Below the pieces are notes generated by a model that saw only the letters and a list, made by a program, of their open reading frames with translations, was not told where the DNA came from and made no database searches. Made by a program: the position numbers and the translations under genes. From S010-25 sp964466455 (GTDB lineage Bacteria > Pseudomonadota > Gammaproteobacteria > SZUA-229): DNA of 64,000 bases. Positions 45,531 to 55,276 of this stretch are shown piece by piece; within the stretch, counting starts at the first letter, position 1, and the number at the start of each line of letters is the position of its first letter. The stretch spans positions 8,043 to 72,042 of the forward strand of contig CAYXNL010000003.1 of the NCBI GenBank assembly GCA_964466455.1, read 5' to 3'.

Positions 45531-46714
45531 TATTGCTTACCTGACGGGGCAACACGATTAGCTTTGTGCGATCGTATTTTTACCTGTGGCTCATTGCGCT
45601 GAATTTGAACACGCACGCCGTTACTGAGATAGGCAGCGCCATCGAGTGCAATATGCACACCCGCTTTAAGGCCAGTTTTAATTTCAACTCGCCTGCCCTG
45701 CCGAATACCGATGACTACCGGCTTTTCCTCCGCCCTGCCATTATCTAACTGATACACCACAAAACCAGCCGGACGCTGCACCAGCACCGCCTGTGGAACA
45801 ATAACAGCATGATCATGTTGCATCAGTACCACTGATGCTGTAATAGATTCACCCGGTTTCCACTGTTTGCTGTTGTTAAATTCTACCAGCGCCTGAAGGG
45901 AGTGGTTCTGCTGCTCCAGCATAGGTCTGATACGTGTGATTTTCGCCTTCAGACTATCTTTACCTCTGTTCAGGGCAACACCCATACCCGGTTTAATTTC
46001 ATCTGCCAGTGTTTCAGGAAAGTACAGTCTGGCCCTCACATGATGCGTATCTATAATCTGAAACAGTGGCTTGCCTGAGGGTGACATCGGGTTAATATAG
46101 TCCCCTTTCGATACCGAACGTTTCTGTATTACCCCGGAAATGGGTGCAACGATACGCGTATGTGAGAGTTCATAACTGGCAATATTAAGCTGTGCTTTCG
46201 CCTGCCTGATCTGCGCCTGAGTTTGTTTGACAAGCGTTCTTGATGCGTCCAGTTTTGAATCGGATATTGTCTTCTTTTTAAATAAAGACTGGTCACGTTT
46301 GAGCAATAGCTGCTGATTTTCCAGTTGCGCCTGCAAACCTTCGATATTCGCTTTAGCCGCCATTTTATTCAGTCTAAAACGTTCACTATCCATCTGAGCC
46401 AGCACCTGCCCGGCCACTACCTTGTCGCCTTCATCGACATTAACCTTTACCACCTCAGCCGATACCATGGATGAAATTTGTGGCGCATGCATCGTTTCAA
46501 TCACTCCCTGTACTGTGGTAATCAGGCTGATAGAGCCACTCATAACCTGAATTTCAGTTACCGGAACACCCGATTGATATGTCTTTTTCTCTCCAGCACG
46601 GGCATGCGATGGAGCGGATACAAGGGCTATCGCGGCAAATAGAAAAATAGATATAAATACGGAATGATGCAATCGTAATACAGAAAAAAATGGTGGGGAA
46701 TAAAACAGCTTCAT
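45530..46714 (-). CDS. RND efflux periplasmic adaptor
   Basis: 394 residues of the HlyD/AcrA membrane-fusion family. Signal region VFISIFLFAAIALVSAPSHARA; biotinyl-lipoyl motif VNVDEGDKVVAGQVLAQMD; helical hairpin about residues 120-190; beta-barrel with SHTRIVAPISGVIQKRSVSKGDYI. There is no lipobox, so it is probably anchored by an uncleaved helix or is soluble in the periplasm. First gene of the efflux operon. Confidence 0.94.
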   Translation of the reverse strand: MKLFYSPPFFSVLRLHHSVFISIFLFAAIALVSAPSHARAGEKKTYQSGVPVTEIQVMSGSISLITTVQGVIETMHAPQISSMVSAEVVKVNVDEGDKVVAGQVLAQMDSERFRLNKMAAKANIEGLQAQLENQQLLLKRDQSLFKKKTISDSKLDASRTLVKQTQAQIRQAKAQLNIASYELSHTRIVAPISGVIQKRSVSKGDYINPMSPSGKPLFQIIDTHHVRARLYFPETLADEIKPGMGVALNRGKDSLKAKITRIRPMLEQQNHSLQALVEFNNSKQWKPGESITASVVLMQHDHAVIVPQAVLVQRPAGFVVYQLDNGRAEEKPVVIGIRQGRRVEIKTGLKAGVHIALDGAAYLSNGVRVQIQRNEPQVKIRSHKANRVAPSGKQ

Positions 46715-46801
46715 ACAGTTATACCCAGAGATCCGGTTAATATTGTCATTACGCAGGCAGTGGCAACTATCGGTAGTTGTTAAGGAACGTCTGATTAACG
46801 T

Positions 46802-47140
46802 TTATTTCTTCTGCCAGCTTGCTCCCGGTTTTATATACATACCGGGTTTTGACCTCTCAATGGCTTTTTTACCCGCCAGTGCCTCAACAGCAGCAACAGT
46901 GGTTCCATTGCGTCGGGCAATTGCTTCATACAATTGCTTTCGCTTCTGGTTTATATCCTGTATCAGGGCTTTCACCTCACTATTAGGCACGGTTACCGCC
47001 TGAAGATAACCACTGGTCGTTTCACCAACCAGCCCCCGTTGCTTGGCAGTGTGTAAATCAATAGCCATCGCATAGCTGGAAAAAACCAGCAGAAAAAAGG
47101 CCATAAAAGAGAATGATAAGTTTCTGTTAACTTTATTCAT
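46802..47140 (-). CDS. ydbL: YdbL family (DUF1318) periplasmic protein
   Basis: 112 residues with signal peptide (FSFMAFFLLVFSSYAMA) and the DUF1318 core DLHTAKQRGLVGETTSGYLQAV and INQKRKQLYEAIARRNG. In E. coli YdbL is thought to assist assembly of the YdbH-YnbE envelope bridge. Adjacent to ynbE with one-base overlap, in the E. coli order. Confidence 0.92.
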   Translation of the reverse strand: MNKVNRNLSFSFMAFFLLVFSSYAMAIDLHTAKQRGLVGETTSGYLQAVTVPNSEVKALIQDINQKRKQLYEAIARRNGTTVAAVEALAGKKAIERSKPGMYIKPGASWQKK

Positions 47141-47340
47141 TAGAATAACCCACTGTCTTTATTAAACGCATTATCGAGCTGTTTATCCACTTTTATCCGT
47201 ATTTCCTGCTGGATTTTTATATTGAGATTAATGGTTATGGGCTTATCCGGTGCCTCCACCTTAACCGTTGGCGAGCAACCATATAGTAAAACAGGAACGA
47301 CCAGGGAAAACAGTAGAAAAAAAGAAACCGGTAATTTCAT
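47140..47340 (-). CDS. ynbE: YnbE family outer-membrane lipoprotein
   Basis: 66-residue lipoprotein: signal ending in the lipobox LYGC (Cys 22), then PTVKVEAPDKPITINLNIKIQQEI, the YnbE signature. YnbE multimers pair with YdbH to bridge the periplasm for lipid transport. Between ydbH and ydbL. Confidence 0.92.
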   Translation of the reverse strand: MKLPVSFFLLFSLVVPVLLYGCSPTVKVEAPDKPITINLNIKIQQEIRIKVDKQLDNAFNKDSGLF

Positions 47341-47381
47341 ATAAGTATTTCCATCGTAGTTTTACTGTCGGGCCTGACCGA

Positions 47382-49946
47382 CTAATGATATTTTTTTCTA
47401 ACGGCTGCGTCGATACTGTCATTCAGGCCCTGTGTATAGCGTAAGCTTTTAAGCAGGTCTTTTATATTCTGTTGTGTATTAATGTTCAGCTTCACCCGCT
47501 GGTTCTTACCCAGCTCGGGGCTGACTCCTGCCAGATGGAGTGCCGCACTCATCCTGCCATCCGGAGTATAGGACAAATTAGCCGCCAGTTTACTGTAACG
47601 AAAATCCCGCAATGCCTTTAACACAATAGTTGACAGCGGGCTGGTTGAAATTTGTCCTTTGCCAGTTTTCGGCTGATAGCGAATATACCCTTTTCTGCCT
47701 GCATTATCAAAATAACCCTGATGAATATAAATACCCTGTTGATTTAATTCAATGGGTAATACGCCATCGAGTTTACCATCAACAGATAACCCCGGTAATG
47801 GCTGTGATCGGGCAATGCTAGCTAAATTAATATTACGTATTTTCAGGGTAAACCGGTTTACCGGATGATTAAAATCCAGCGTTATCTTTCTGCTATAAAA
47901 ACGTCCATCAAAAATATGACCTTCCAGGTTATGAAGAGTAATAACCGGCAGGTAATATTTTTTTTCATGATTCAACACAAGTTGCAGATGAATATTACTG
48001 ATTAATACACCGCTATCAAGGTGTTTCAGCCGGATTAAACCGGTATGACCAATACGTTTTTCTGGCATAGATTTCACCGTTTGCAATACCGGCAGTATAT
48101 TAAAATTCTGCACCGTATTTAACCCTGAGAACACGATTTGCTGATAAAAACCACCCACATTTTTCATCTGTAACCGGGTTGACAGCTGAAAAGGTTTATT
48201 TGCCCACCATTGCATAGAGGCATGAAGAGCAACCCTGCCGCTTATGATATCCACAAGATAAGGCCACGGTTTAACAAGCCGGCTCAGTCTGTCTGAATCA
48301 GCAGACAGCTTAATTTCCCTGTCTGTATCAATTGTCAGCATACCATGATTATGCTGAATATTGTGACTGCCGTTAAAGCTAAACTTTGCCGGTAACTCGG
48401 CAGAAAATAAATGGCCATTAAATTTTATTTTTTCATTAGCCTTAGTAATATGCAATATAACATCCCTGCCTTTTAGCTGAATTAACCTGCCATTAGTAAA
48501 ACGCTGAAGAGCCAGAATCGATCTACTTGCAATATTTATAGCAAAGGCAGTATCACTACCATAGGCTGCGTTTTTTTCATTAGCCGGATTAATATCAATA
48601 TTCCCATACAGCTTAATTACCGCATTCTTTATTTGTGTATCGTCAATATCCAGCTTTTTATAGCGAATAAAACTGCCACGATGCAGGACAATTTGCGAGC
48701 CATTTTTTAAGGCGTTAATATTAAAAATAAAACTCGCCTCAGGATGCTCAACACCACCACCCTGCCATCGAATCTGATTACCTGTTAATGTAACCAGCGC
48801 AAGCTCTTTACGAGCAGATTGTTTTTCCCTGATAATATTTTTATCTGCATTATTTATGCGCTGATTTTTAGGTGGCATACCATCCTGTAGCAACATAGCA
48901 ACAGGAAGAGTTATTTTTCCACTGATCGGATCAATAATAAATGCCGCCACCTGTTTTTTTGTTACCCGTTCTTTTGTTACCCGTTCTTTTGTTATCTGCT
49001 CTTTTGTTACCTGTTCTTTTCTACCAGCAGATAGCCTGCTGTTTTTTATATCCATAAAATCCAGTTTTTGTAACAGTTTTATTATTTTCTGTATATTAAG
49101 CTGATATTCAGCCCTGATTACTTTGTCACTCAGGATAATATGTAATAATGCCGTACGCGATTGATCCAGATTGATACTGATGGTATTCGCTGAAGAAATT
49201 TTTACTGTTAATTCCTCTGGCAGGTCAGGTATATTTAATCTTAGTGATAGCTCTGTATTTTCTTTTGCGGTTTCTATTTTATGGAAATCGAGGCTAATAC
49301 GCCGGTTATTGAACCCCTTAAAAGGGTTTCCATGTAGTTGTAATGTATCAATATAAAGCTGCTTAAAGGGTATTTTTTCTCGCCAGTTAGTCTGAAACTG
49401 CCTGAATAGCTGCCGCAATACTACAGATTGTGAAACTAACGGGCGTTTTTTCGCTGCAATTTTATTAGTAGACGGTTTTATATTGGCGGGAACATTCTGC
49501 CTACTTTTATCAGCAGGGACTGATGCATTACTGGCTACGGCCATCCCCGATGTTAAACTGGAGAATGTCTTTTTTGGCGTGGTAAGTTTTGTTATCTGCA
49601 AGTCTCTGATCATTATTTTATCTATAACCACTTTACCCTGAGCAGCAATAAACAGATCCTGATTACTGTATTGCAGCTTTATCCCTTTTACCCGCACTTG
49701 ATAAACTGCCGAAGATGCTGTCTGATCAACCGGATTCAGATTAAAGATTAGTGAAGAAATTTGTGTTTGATGTCCACCAATTTTATCTATTTTTAATTGC
49801 TGCAGACGAATACCTGCCTGATATAATTTTTCTTCTGCCAGTAACGGTAATAATGATTGAACAATAGCCGCACGATATGCCAGGCCAGTAATAATAGCCA
49901 GTATTAATATAATCAGAAAAATAAATATCCACTTTAATACTTTCAT
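47382..49946 (-). CDS. ydbH: YdbH family AsmA-like intermembrane protein
   Basis: 854 residues, similar to E. coli YdbH (879). One N-terminal membrane helix (IFIFLIILILAIITGLAYRAA), a long beta-rich periplasmic body and a DctA-YdbH-type C-terminal region with the conserved GKLDGVLPIELNQQGIYI and GYIRYQP. Redundant with YhdP and TamB in outer-membrane lipid homeostasis in E. coli. A charged insert around residues 310-330 is coded by a 15-bp tandem repeat (48957-49016). It is the first gene of the ydbH-ynbE-ydbL operon. Confidence 0.92.
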   Translation of the reverse strand: MKVLKWIFIFLIILILAIITGLAYRAAIVQSLLPLLAEEKLYQAGIRLQQLKIDKIGGHQTQISSLIFNLNPVDQTASSAVYQVRVKGIKLQYSNQDLFIAAQGKVVIDKIMIRDLQITKLTTPKKTFSSLTSGMAVASNASVPADKSRQNVPANIKPSTNKIAAKKRPLVSQSVVLRQLFRQFQTNWREKIPFKQLYIDTLQLHGNPFKGFNNRRISLDFHKIETAKENTELSLRLNIPDLPEELTVKISSANTISINLDQSRTALLHIILSDKVIRAEYQLNIQKIIKLLQKLDFMDIKNSRLSAGRKEQVTKEQITKERVTKERVTKKQVAAFIIDPISGKITLPVAMLLQDGMPPKNQRINNADKNIIREKQSARKELALVTLTGNQIRWQGGGVEHPEASFIFNINALKNGSQIVLHRGSFIRYKKLDIDDTQIKNAVIKLYGNIDINPANEKNAAYGSDTAFAINIASRSILALQRFTNGRLIQLKGRDVILHITKANEKIKFNGHLFSAELPAKFSFNGSHNIQHNHGMLTIDTDREIKLSADSDRLSRLVKPWPYLVDIISGRVALHASMQWWANKPFQLSTRLQMKNVGGFYQQIVFSGLNTVQNFNILPVLQTVKSMPEKRIGHTGLIRLKHLDSGVLISNIHLQLVLNHEKKYYLPVITLHNLEGHIFDGRFYSRKITLDFNHPVNRFTLKIRNINLASIARSQPLPGLSVDGKLDGVLPIELNQQGIYIHQGYFDNAGRKGYIRYQPKTGKGQISTSPLSTIVLKALRDFRYSKLAANLSYTPDGRMSAALHLAGVSPELGKNQRVKLNINTQQNIKDLLKSLRYTQGLNDSIDAAVRKKYH
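48957..49016 (-). repeat. Four tandem 15-bp repeats inside ydbH
   Basis: Units TTTTGTTACCCGTTC (48957-48971 and 48972-48986), TTTTGTTATCTGCTC (48987-49001) and TTTTGTTACCTGTTC (49002-49016). They code for a Val/Ile-Thr-Lys-Glu-Arg/Gln pentapeptide repeated four times, and copy-number changes would keep the reading frame. Confidence 0.9.
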
Positions 49947-50024
49947 ATATCCGTCATTACTGCTGCATTAAGCAATCTTTCATTCAGTCCGAGTCGAACA
50001 GATTACGGTGTAATCGCAGGTTGT

Positions 50025-52757
50025 TTAGTGATCAAGTAATGCTCTGATTTTCATACTCAGATCAATCTGGGTATACGGCTTATTAAGCAGATTCGCTCTG
50101 AACCGTGACTGGCCATTGCGTGCGATGGCTTTTTCCGTATAACCGGAGGTTAATAATACTTTAAGTGACGACTGCAATGTCGTCAGCTTTTCTGCCAGTT
50201 CAAATCCATTTAGACCACCCGGCATAACAACATCACTAAACAATAGATCAATGGATGATTCTTCTTCAAATTTCGTCAATGCCTGCGCAGCGTTACTGGC
50301 AGTAATAATCCGATAACCCTGCCGGGATAATGTCTCTTCAACCAGCTCAACCAATCCAGGTTCATCATCAACAACCAGAATGGTTTCATTCCCTTTGGGG
50401 AAAGCCGTGCGGGAGGGAGAAGGTTTCGGTTGTTCTTCTTTTTCCTGACGGACACGTGGTAGATAAATTCGAAAGGTTGAGCCAATACCCTGTTCTGAAT
50501 AAACCTTTATGGCGCCAGCTGAGCGTTTTACAAAACCGAACACCATCGCCAGACCTAAACCGGTTCCCTTGCCCTGTTTTTTTGTACTGAAAAAAGGTTC
50601 AAAAACACGTTCCTGAACCTCTGTAGACATGCCTTCCCCATTGTCACTCACCGCTAGCTCAACATATTGCCCAGGTATCACCTCTGGGTCATAGCGGCAA
50701 TAATCTTCATCCAGTACAACATTAGCGGTTTCTATGGTTAACAAACCGCGCCCTTTCATTGCGTCACTGGCATTAATAATAAGGTTTAGCAAGGCATCTT
50801 CAAAATCACCGGAGGAAATTTCCGTTAGCCATATCGGCTGACAGAAATTATGTTCAATTTCCACCTGCGGTGTTAACGAACGGGCGATTAAATTACTCAT
50901 GTCTTTAATCCGCCGGTTAATATCAGTAACCGCCGAACTGGATACATCACTGCGCGAAAACCCGAGTAACTGCCGGGTAAGATCAACAGCACGTTGCGCT
51001 GCATGGCGAATGCCCTTTATCCTTTTCTGTATTTCCTCATCAGTTTCAATATGCGGCTCAAGCAGATCAAGATTCCCTAGTATAATACCAAGAATATTAT
51101 TAAAATCATGGGCAATACCTCCTGTCAGTTGGCCGATTGCCTCCATTTTCTGTGTCCGACGCAGGGCAATTTCAGTTCGCTGATGCTCACTAATATCGCG
51201 CCATACCGCATGCAATACGGTTTCATCACCGAAGGGAATAGCCGTAAACAAAACTTCTACCGGAAAGGTTTGACCATTTTGTCGCTTATGTACCCATTCA
51301 AAACGATGACTACCTTTTTCCCTGGCAATAGCCATCATTTCATTGGCTTTTTCAATGGACTCTCTACCATCCGGTTGTAGCGGTGGTGATAGATCGGAGG
51401 GACTAGTTTGCAATACGGCCTTTTTATCCGCATACCCCAGCATGCTGACCATTGCCTGGTTACAGTCAACAAATCGTCCTTCTTCAAGAATAAGCAACGC
51501 ATCGGTTGATTTTTCAAACAGAGTAACATATTTTTTCTCGCTTTCCTGTAGCGTTTTCTCCGCCTGTTTACGTCTGCTTATATCGGTATAAACACCGCAG
51601 ACGGCATAAATTTTATTTTCGCTGTCAAATAGCGGAAACTGGTCTGATATATAATGATGCACACCCCCATTATGCAAAATAGTTTCCTCAGATTTTATCC
51701 TCCTCCCGTTTGCAATAATGGCTTCATCATCACTGAAAAACACATCGTTACGACCGGAAGAAGAAACTTCTTTATCTGTTTTACCAATAATGTCTTCATG
51801 CGCAGTATGAAACAGCGTTTCATACTGCCGGTTAACAAAAATATAACGCCCGGCAAGATCTTTTGCATAAACGATGGCCGGGGAATGGTCCATAATCGCC
51901 TGTAAATTACGCTGGTTTCTGGCATTCATCTCTCGCAACCGGTACCGTTCCGTAACATCACTGAACACCAGCACCATACCTTGAACCTCAGCATTGTCAC
52001 CATTGCGAATCGGCGCAGCAGAATCGGCAATCTGGTACTCACACCCGTCTCTGGCTATTAATGTGGTGTGGTTGCTCAGGTAAACCGTTTTACCGGTGGC
52101 AATGACTTTTTCAACTGGATTTTCGATTGACGCCCGAGTACTGGCATCAATAATAGGGAAAACTGTTTTAACCGGTAAGCCTTTTGCCTCATTATTAGAC
52201 CAGCCGGTTAACTGCTCGGCAACCGGATTCAACAGGGTCAGATTGCCTGCCTGATCCGTAACCATCACCGCATCACCGATAGAATTCAGCGTAATAGACA
52301 AATTTTCCTCACTCAGGCGCAGACGCTCACGGCTACGTTCCAGCTTCCTGAGCAACCGCTTCTGCTTGTCAATTTCGCGATTTAGTGCAATAAAGGTATT
52401 TGCCCGTGAACCGACCGGCTTCATCCGTAATATAATCTGTGCCGACTGTTCATTCTGACTCGGTACCAACAGAAAACCTTCACAACTCGACATAGGTGAT
52501 TCGCGGTTAGCGTGCGCACACATTAATGCCAGTCTCATCGGGGTTCGAGAACGGGTACAGGGTCGTAGTCGAGAACGGATCTCAGTGGATGACAGATTGG
52601 TTAGTTCAGCTAGATTAATGCCTGTCAGCTCTTCGGCGCTGTGTTGTAAAATACGTGAAGCGGCACGGTTGATCGCCAGGATTTCCCCCTCAGCGCTTAC
52701 CATCAGCATGCCCTCAGGCAACAGATCAGCCAGAAAAAGAAATTCAGATGCCTGCAT
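50025..52757 (-). CDS. Multi-PAS hybrid sensor histidine kinase
   Basis: 910 residues with no membrane segment. Order: PAS 1 (about 5-110), a short coiled coil (residues about 128-150, KQKRLLRKLERSRERLRL), PAS 2 (about 150-270), PAS 3 (about 285-400), PAS 4 (about 405-520), HisKA with phospho-His in GGIAHDFNNILGI, HATPase with NASDAM, DNGEGM and GKGTGLGLAMV, and a C-terminal receiver with Asp in LLFSDVVMPGG. A cytoplasmic sensor, possibly of redox or a small ligand through PAS. Its start overlaps the stop of the MetOD1 gene by one base (TGATG), so the two proteins probably act together. Confidence 0.94.
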   Translation of the reverse strand: MQASEFLFLADLLPEGMLMVSAEGEILAINRAASRILQHSAEELTGINLAELTNLSSTEIRSRLRPCTRSRTPMRLALMCAHANRESPMSSCEGFLLVPSQNEQSAQIILRMKPVGSRANTFIALNREIDKQKRLLRKLERSRERLRLSEENLSITLNSIGDAVMVTDQAGNLTLLNPVAEQLTGWSNNEAKGLPVKTVFPIIDASTRASIENPVEKVIATGKTVYLSNHTTLIARDGCEYQIADSAAPIRNGDNAEVQGMVLVFSDVTERYRLREMNARNQRNLQAIMDHSPAIVYAKDLAGRYIFVNRQYETLFHTAHEDIIGKTDKEVSSSGRNDVFFSDDEAIIANGRRIKSEETILHNGGVHHYISDQFPLFDSENKIYAVCGVYTDISRRKQAEKTLQESEKKYVTLFEKSTDALLILEEGRFVDCNQAMVSMLGYADKKAVLQTSPSDLSPPLQPDGRESIEKANEMMAIAREKGSHRFEWVHKRQNGQTFPVEVLFTAIPFGDETVLHAVWRDISEHQRTEIALRRTQKMEAIGQLTGGIAHDFNNILGIILGNLDLLEPHIETDEEIQKRIKGIRHAAQRAVDLTRQLLGFSRSDVSSSAVTDINRRIKDMSNLIARSLTPQVEIEHNFCQPIWLTEISSGDFEDALLNLIINASDAMKGRGLLTIETANVVLDEDYCRYDPEVIPGQYVELAVSDNGEGMSTEVQERVFEPFFSTKKQGKGTGLGLAMVFGFVKRSAGAIKVYSEQGIGSTFRIYLPRVRQEKEEQPKPSPSRTAFPKGNETILVVDDEPGLVELVEETLSRQGYRIITASNAAQALTKFEEESSIDLLFSDVVMPGGLNGFELAEKLTTLQSSLKVLLTSGYTEKAIARNGQSRFRANLLNKPYTQIDLSMKIRALLDH

Positions 52758-53287
52758 CAGCTTTTGTAATACTCAATACCCGAAACCGCATCCGCTTCAT
52801 CGGTATGGGACAGATACACGATTACATGACAGCCCGCATCACCATTGGCTATGGTTTGTGCCAGATGGACTTTTGCATAGCCTAGATTCTCCGCAGTAAT
52901 GATACCAAACACATTTGATGTCATCATACACAGACTGGGCCGTCCAATGACTTTTTCTGCAAAGGGGCAGGACTGGCTTTCCAGTACAATCTTGTCTATC
53001 CCCTGTGAAACAACTTTAAAATCGCCCTGAATACGCTGCTTAAAATCAGCCAGCACAGCGCCAACCTGTTCACGGTTAAGACTGGACACGTTCAAGGCCC
53101 GACAATAATCCTGATTGATTGCATCTCCCATGCTCTGGCCGACAATGGAAACAAACCCGGCGGCTTCTTCCACACCGACTACATCCTGCAATGTACCGGA
53201 CAGTTGCCGTAATAACTCACGCATAAAACCATCGCGTTCTAGCGGAATTTCAAGACTGGACAGATCACAATCGGTTAACAGGGGCAT
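52757..53287 (-). CDS. Methanogen output domain 1 (MetOD1)-like protein
   Basis: 176 residues without signal peptide. The C-terminal half has the pattern SQSCPFAEKVIGRPSLC and then ITAENLGYAKVHL...GCHVIVYL, which I recognise as the MetOD1 type, with cysteines C107, C120 and C153 conserved in that family and suited to metal, heme or redox sensing; C7 and C62 are additional. It is co-encoded with the multi-PAS kinase and is the upstream gene of the pair. Molecular function is not established. Family recognition is from memory of the motif, hence moderate confidence. Confidence 0.72.
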   Translation of the reverse strand: MPLLTDCDLSSLEIPLERDGFMRELLRQLSGTLQDVVGVEEAAGFVSIVGQSMGDAINQDYCRALNVSSLNREQVGAVLADFKQRIQGDFKVVSQGIDKIVLESQSCPFAEKVIGRPSLCMMTSNVFGIITAENLGYAKVHLAQTIANGDAGCHVIVYLSHTDEADAVSGIEYYKS

Positions 53288-53562
53288 TGATTACTCCTTA
53301 CCTTAATAAGCAGGTAATATCAGGGAACTTCTGATCAAGTCGTACTTGAATATCTTGAATTTAGACTTTATCAAAAACTATTTTTATCTCAAAGCAGAGG
53401 AATACTCTACGTATATTATTACAATAAAACGCGCTTATAGTAATAAAATAAACGGCAAAAATACAATATAAATACAATATGATTAAACCCTGGTTATTTA
53501 GACAGGTCATAATTTCTCGGTATTACCCATAAAAAAGCACACAACTAATAGCAGAAAAAATC

Positions 53563-53991
53563 ATGACTGCAAAAAAAACGATTAGCATTGCCGCCCGGCT
53601 GGCCGGGATAGGTATTGAAACCATACGCTACTATCAGCGTACTGGATTAATTGAGGAACCGGAAAAACCGGTTTCCGGTTTTCGCGTGTATCCACAATCG
53701 ACGATTAATCGTATCCGCTTTATTCAACGCGCTAAAAAGCTGGGGTTCAGTCTGGCGGAAATTACTCGTTTACTGAAACTTGATGACGGTAACTGCGCAC
53801 AAACCCGTGCCATTGCTGAACACAAATACGCATTAATTACCGAAAAGATAAAAGATTTGCAAATCATGGCGACTGTACTTGAAAAACAGATCAATAACTG
53901 CAAGATAAATATGGACATAGATCATTGCCCACTAATATCTTCCCTGGCTGACACTCAGGAAACAGCAAAAAAGCTGCTGACAGATAACTGA
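53563..53991 (+). CDS. MerR family regulator with mercury-type cysteine triad
   Basis: 142 residues: winged helix-turn-helix (ISIAARLAGIGIETIRYYQRTGLI), dimerisation helix, metal loop. Cysteines C78, C113 and C122 have the same spacing (35 and 9) as C82, C117 and C126 of Tn501 MerR, and the surrounding residues match (AEHK after the first, CPLI at the third). This is the Hg(II)-binding triad rather than the two-cysteine CueR/ZntR arrangement. No merT, merP or merA gene is in the window. The neighbour DUF1015 gene starts 42 bases downstream on the same strand. Confidence 0.88.
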   Translation: MTAKKTISIAARLAGIGIETIRYYQRTGLIEEPEKPVSGFRVYPQSTINRIRFIQRAKKLGFSLAEITRLLKLDDGNCAQTRAIAEHKYALITEKIKDLQIMATVLEKQINNCKINMDIDHCPLISSLADTQETAKKLLTDN

Positions 53992-54033
53992 CATTGTATA
54001 ATCGCACCACTTTTTACTTCACCGAGAGTTACC

Positions 54034-55257
54034 ATGTCTTTAATTCGCCCCTTTGCCGGTTTACGTCCTGTTCCTGAACGTGCAGAAGAAGTCATTGCAC
54101 CACCCTATGATGTACTGAATTCTGTCGAAGCCCGTGAACAGGTAAAGGGGCGTCCGTGGAGCTTCCTTCATATCTCCAAAGCTGAAATTGACCTACCGGA
54201 AGGTATCGACCCCTATGACCCGGAAGTATATGAAAAATCAGCAGAAAACCTGAGAAAAATGTTGGACGAAGGTATTTTGATGCGCGAAAACAAAGACTGT
54301 TACTATGTTTACCGTCTAATTATGAACGATCATATCCAGCTTGGTCTGGTCGCGACCGCTTGCGTTGCCGATTACGATACCAATCGTATTCGCAAGCACG
54401 AATTTACCCGCCCGGCAAAAGAAGATGACCGCGTACGTCAGATTGAAGCACTCAACGCGCAAACCGGCCCGGTATTACTGGCATACAAATCACAGCCAGA
54501 TATGGATGCCATTCTGGCAACAACCACCCGGCAGCGGCCACTGGTTGATGTAACCGCCGACGATGGCGTACAGCATACTTTCTGGAAAATTGATAGCGAT
54601 GATACTATCAAAAAAATTACGGCAGGATTTGATGCCATGACCGCTTTGTATATTGCAGATGGTCACCACCGTTCTGCTTCCGCTTCACGAATTGCCAAAA
54701 GCCGTGGTGGTAATGGTAACCAGAACAGTGATTATTTTCTCTCGGTAATTTACCCGCATAACCAGATGAATATTCTCGATTATAACCGTGTTATTACCGA
54801 CTTAAACGGTTTAACTAAACAGCAGGTACTGGAAAAAACCCAACTGTCATTTAATGTAACAGAAGAGAATGAAGCGGTTCATCCAACCAGGGCAACAGAA
54901 TTCGGTATGTATCTGGATGGTCAGTGGTATCGTCTGACAATTCACCCACAATTGATTCCCAATGACCCGGTGCAGTCGCTTGATGTCAGCCTGCTGGCTA
55001 ATCATTTAATTGAACCGGTTTTAGGCATTTCTGACCCGCGCACAGATAACCGTATCGACTTTGTCGGTGGTATTCGTGGCCTTGCTGAACTGGAAAAACG
55101 GGTTAATAGCGGAGAGATGGCGATTGCTTTTTCCTTCTTTCCAACCAGTATGAACGCCTTAATGGCCGTTGCGGACGCAGGTGAAGTAATGCCGCCAAAA
55201 TCAACCTGGTTTGAGCCCAAACTGGCTGATGGCCTGGTCTCACACGTTCTGGATTAA
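54034..55257 (+). CDS. DUF1015 family protein
   Basis: 407 residues, full family length. The N-terminal LIRPFAGLRPVPERAEEVIAPPYD and the motif IADGHHRSASASRIA are diagnostic. The DGHHR segment is like the ParB/Srx-fold nucleotide site, and the family has been compared with SbnI/SerK-type free serine kinases; activity here is inference. No signal peptide. It precedes gshA by 19 bases, so a link to serine/cysteine/glutathione supply is possible. Confidence 0.9.
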   Translation: MSLIRPFAGLRPVPERAEEVIAPPYDVLNSVEAREQVKGRPWSFLHISKAEIDLPEGIDPYDPEVYEKSAENLRKMLDEGILMRENKDCYYVYRLIMNDHIQLGLVATACVADYDTNRIRKHEFTRPAKEDDRVRQIEALNAQTGPVLLAYKSQPDMDAILATTTRQRPLVDVTADDGVQHTFWKIDSDDTIKKITAGFDAMTALYIADGHHRSASASRIAKSRGGNGNQNSDYFLSVIYPHNQMNILDYNRVITDLNGLTKQQVLEKTQLSFNVTEENEAVHPTRATEFGMYLDGQWYRLTIHPQLIPNDPVQSLDVSLLANHLIEPVLGISDPRTDNRIDFVGGIRGLAELEKRVNSGEMAIAFSFFPTSMNALMAVADAGEVMPPKSTWFEPKLADGLVSHVLD

Positions 55258-55276
55258 TACAGCAGAGAATAGCATT

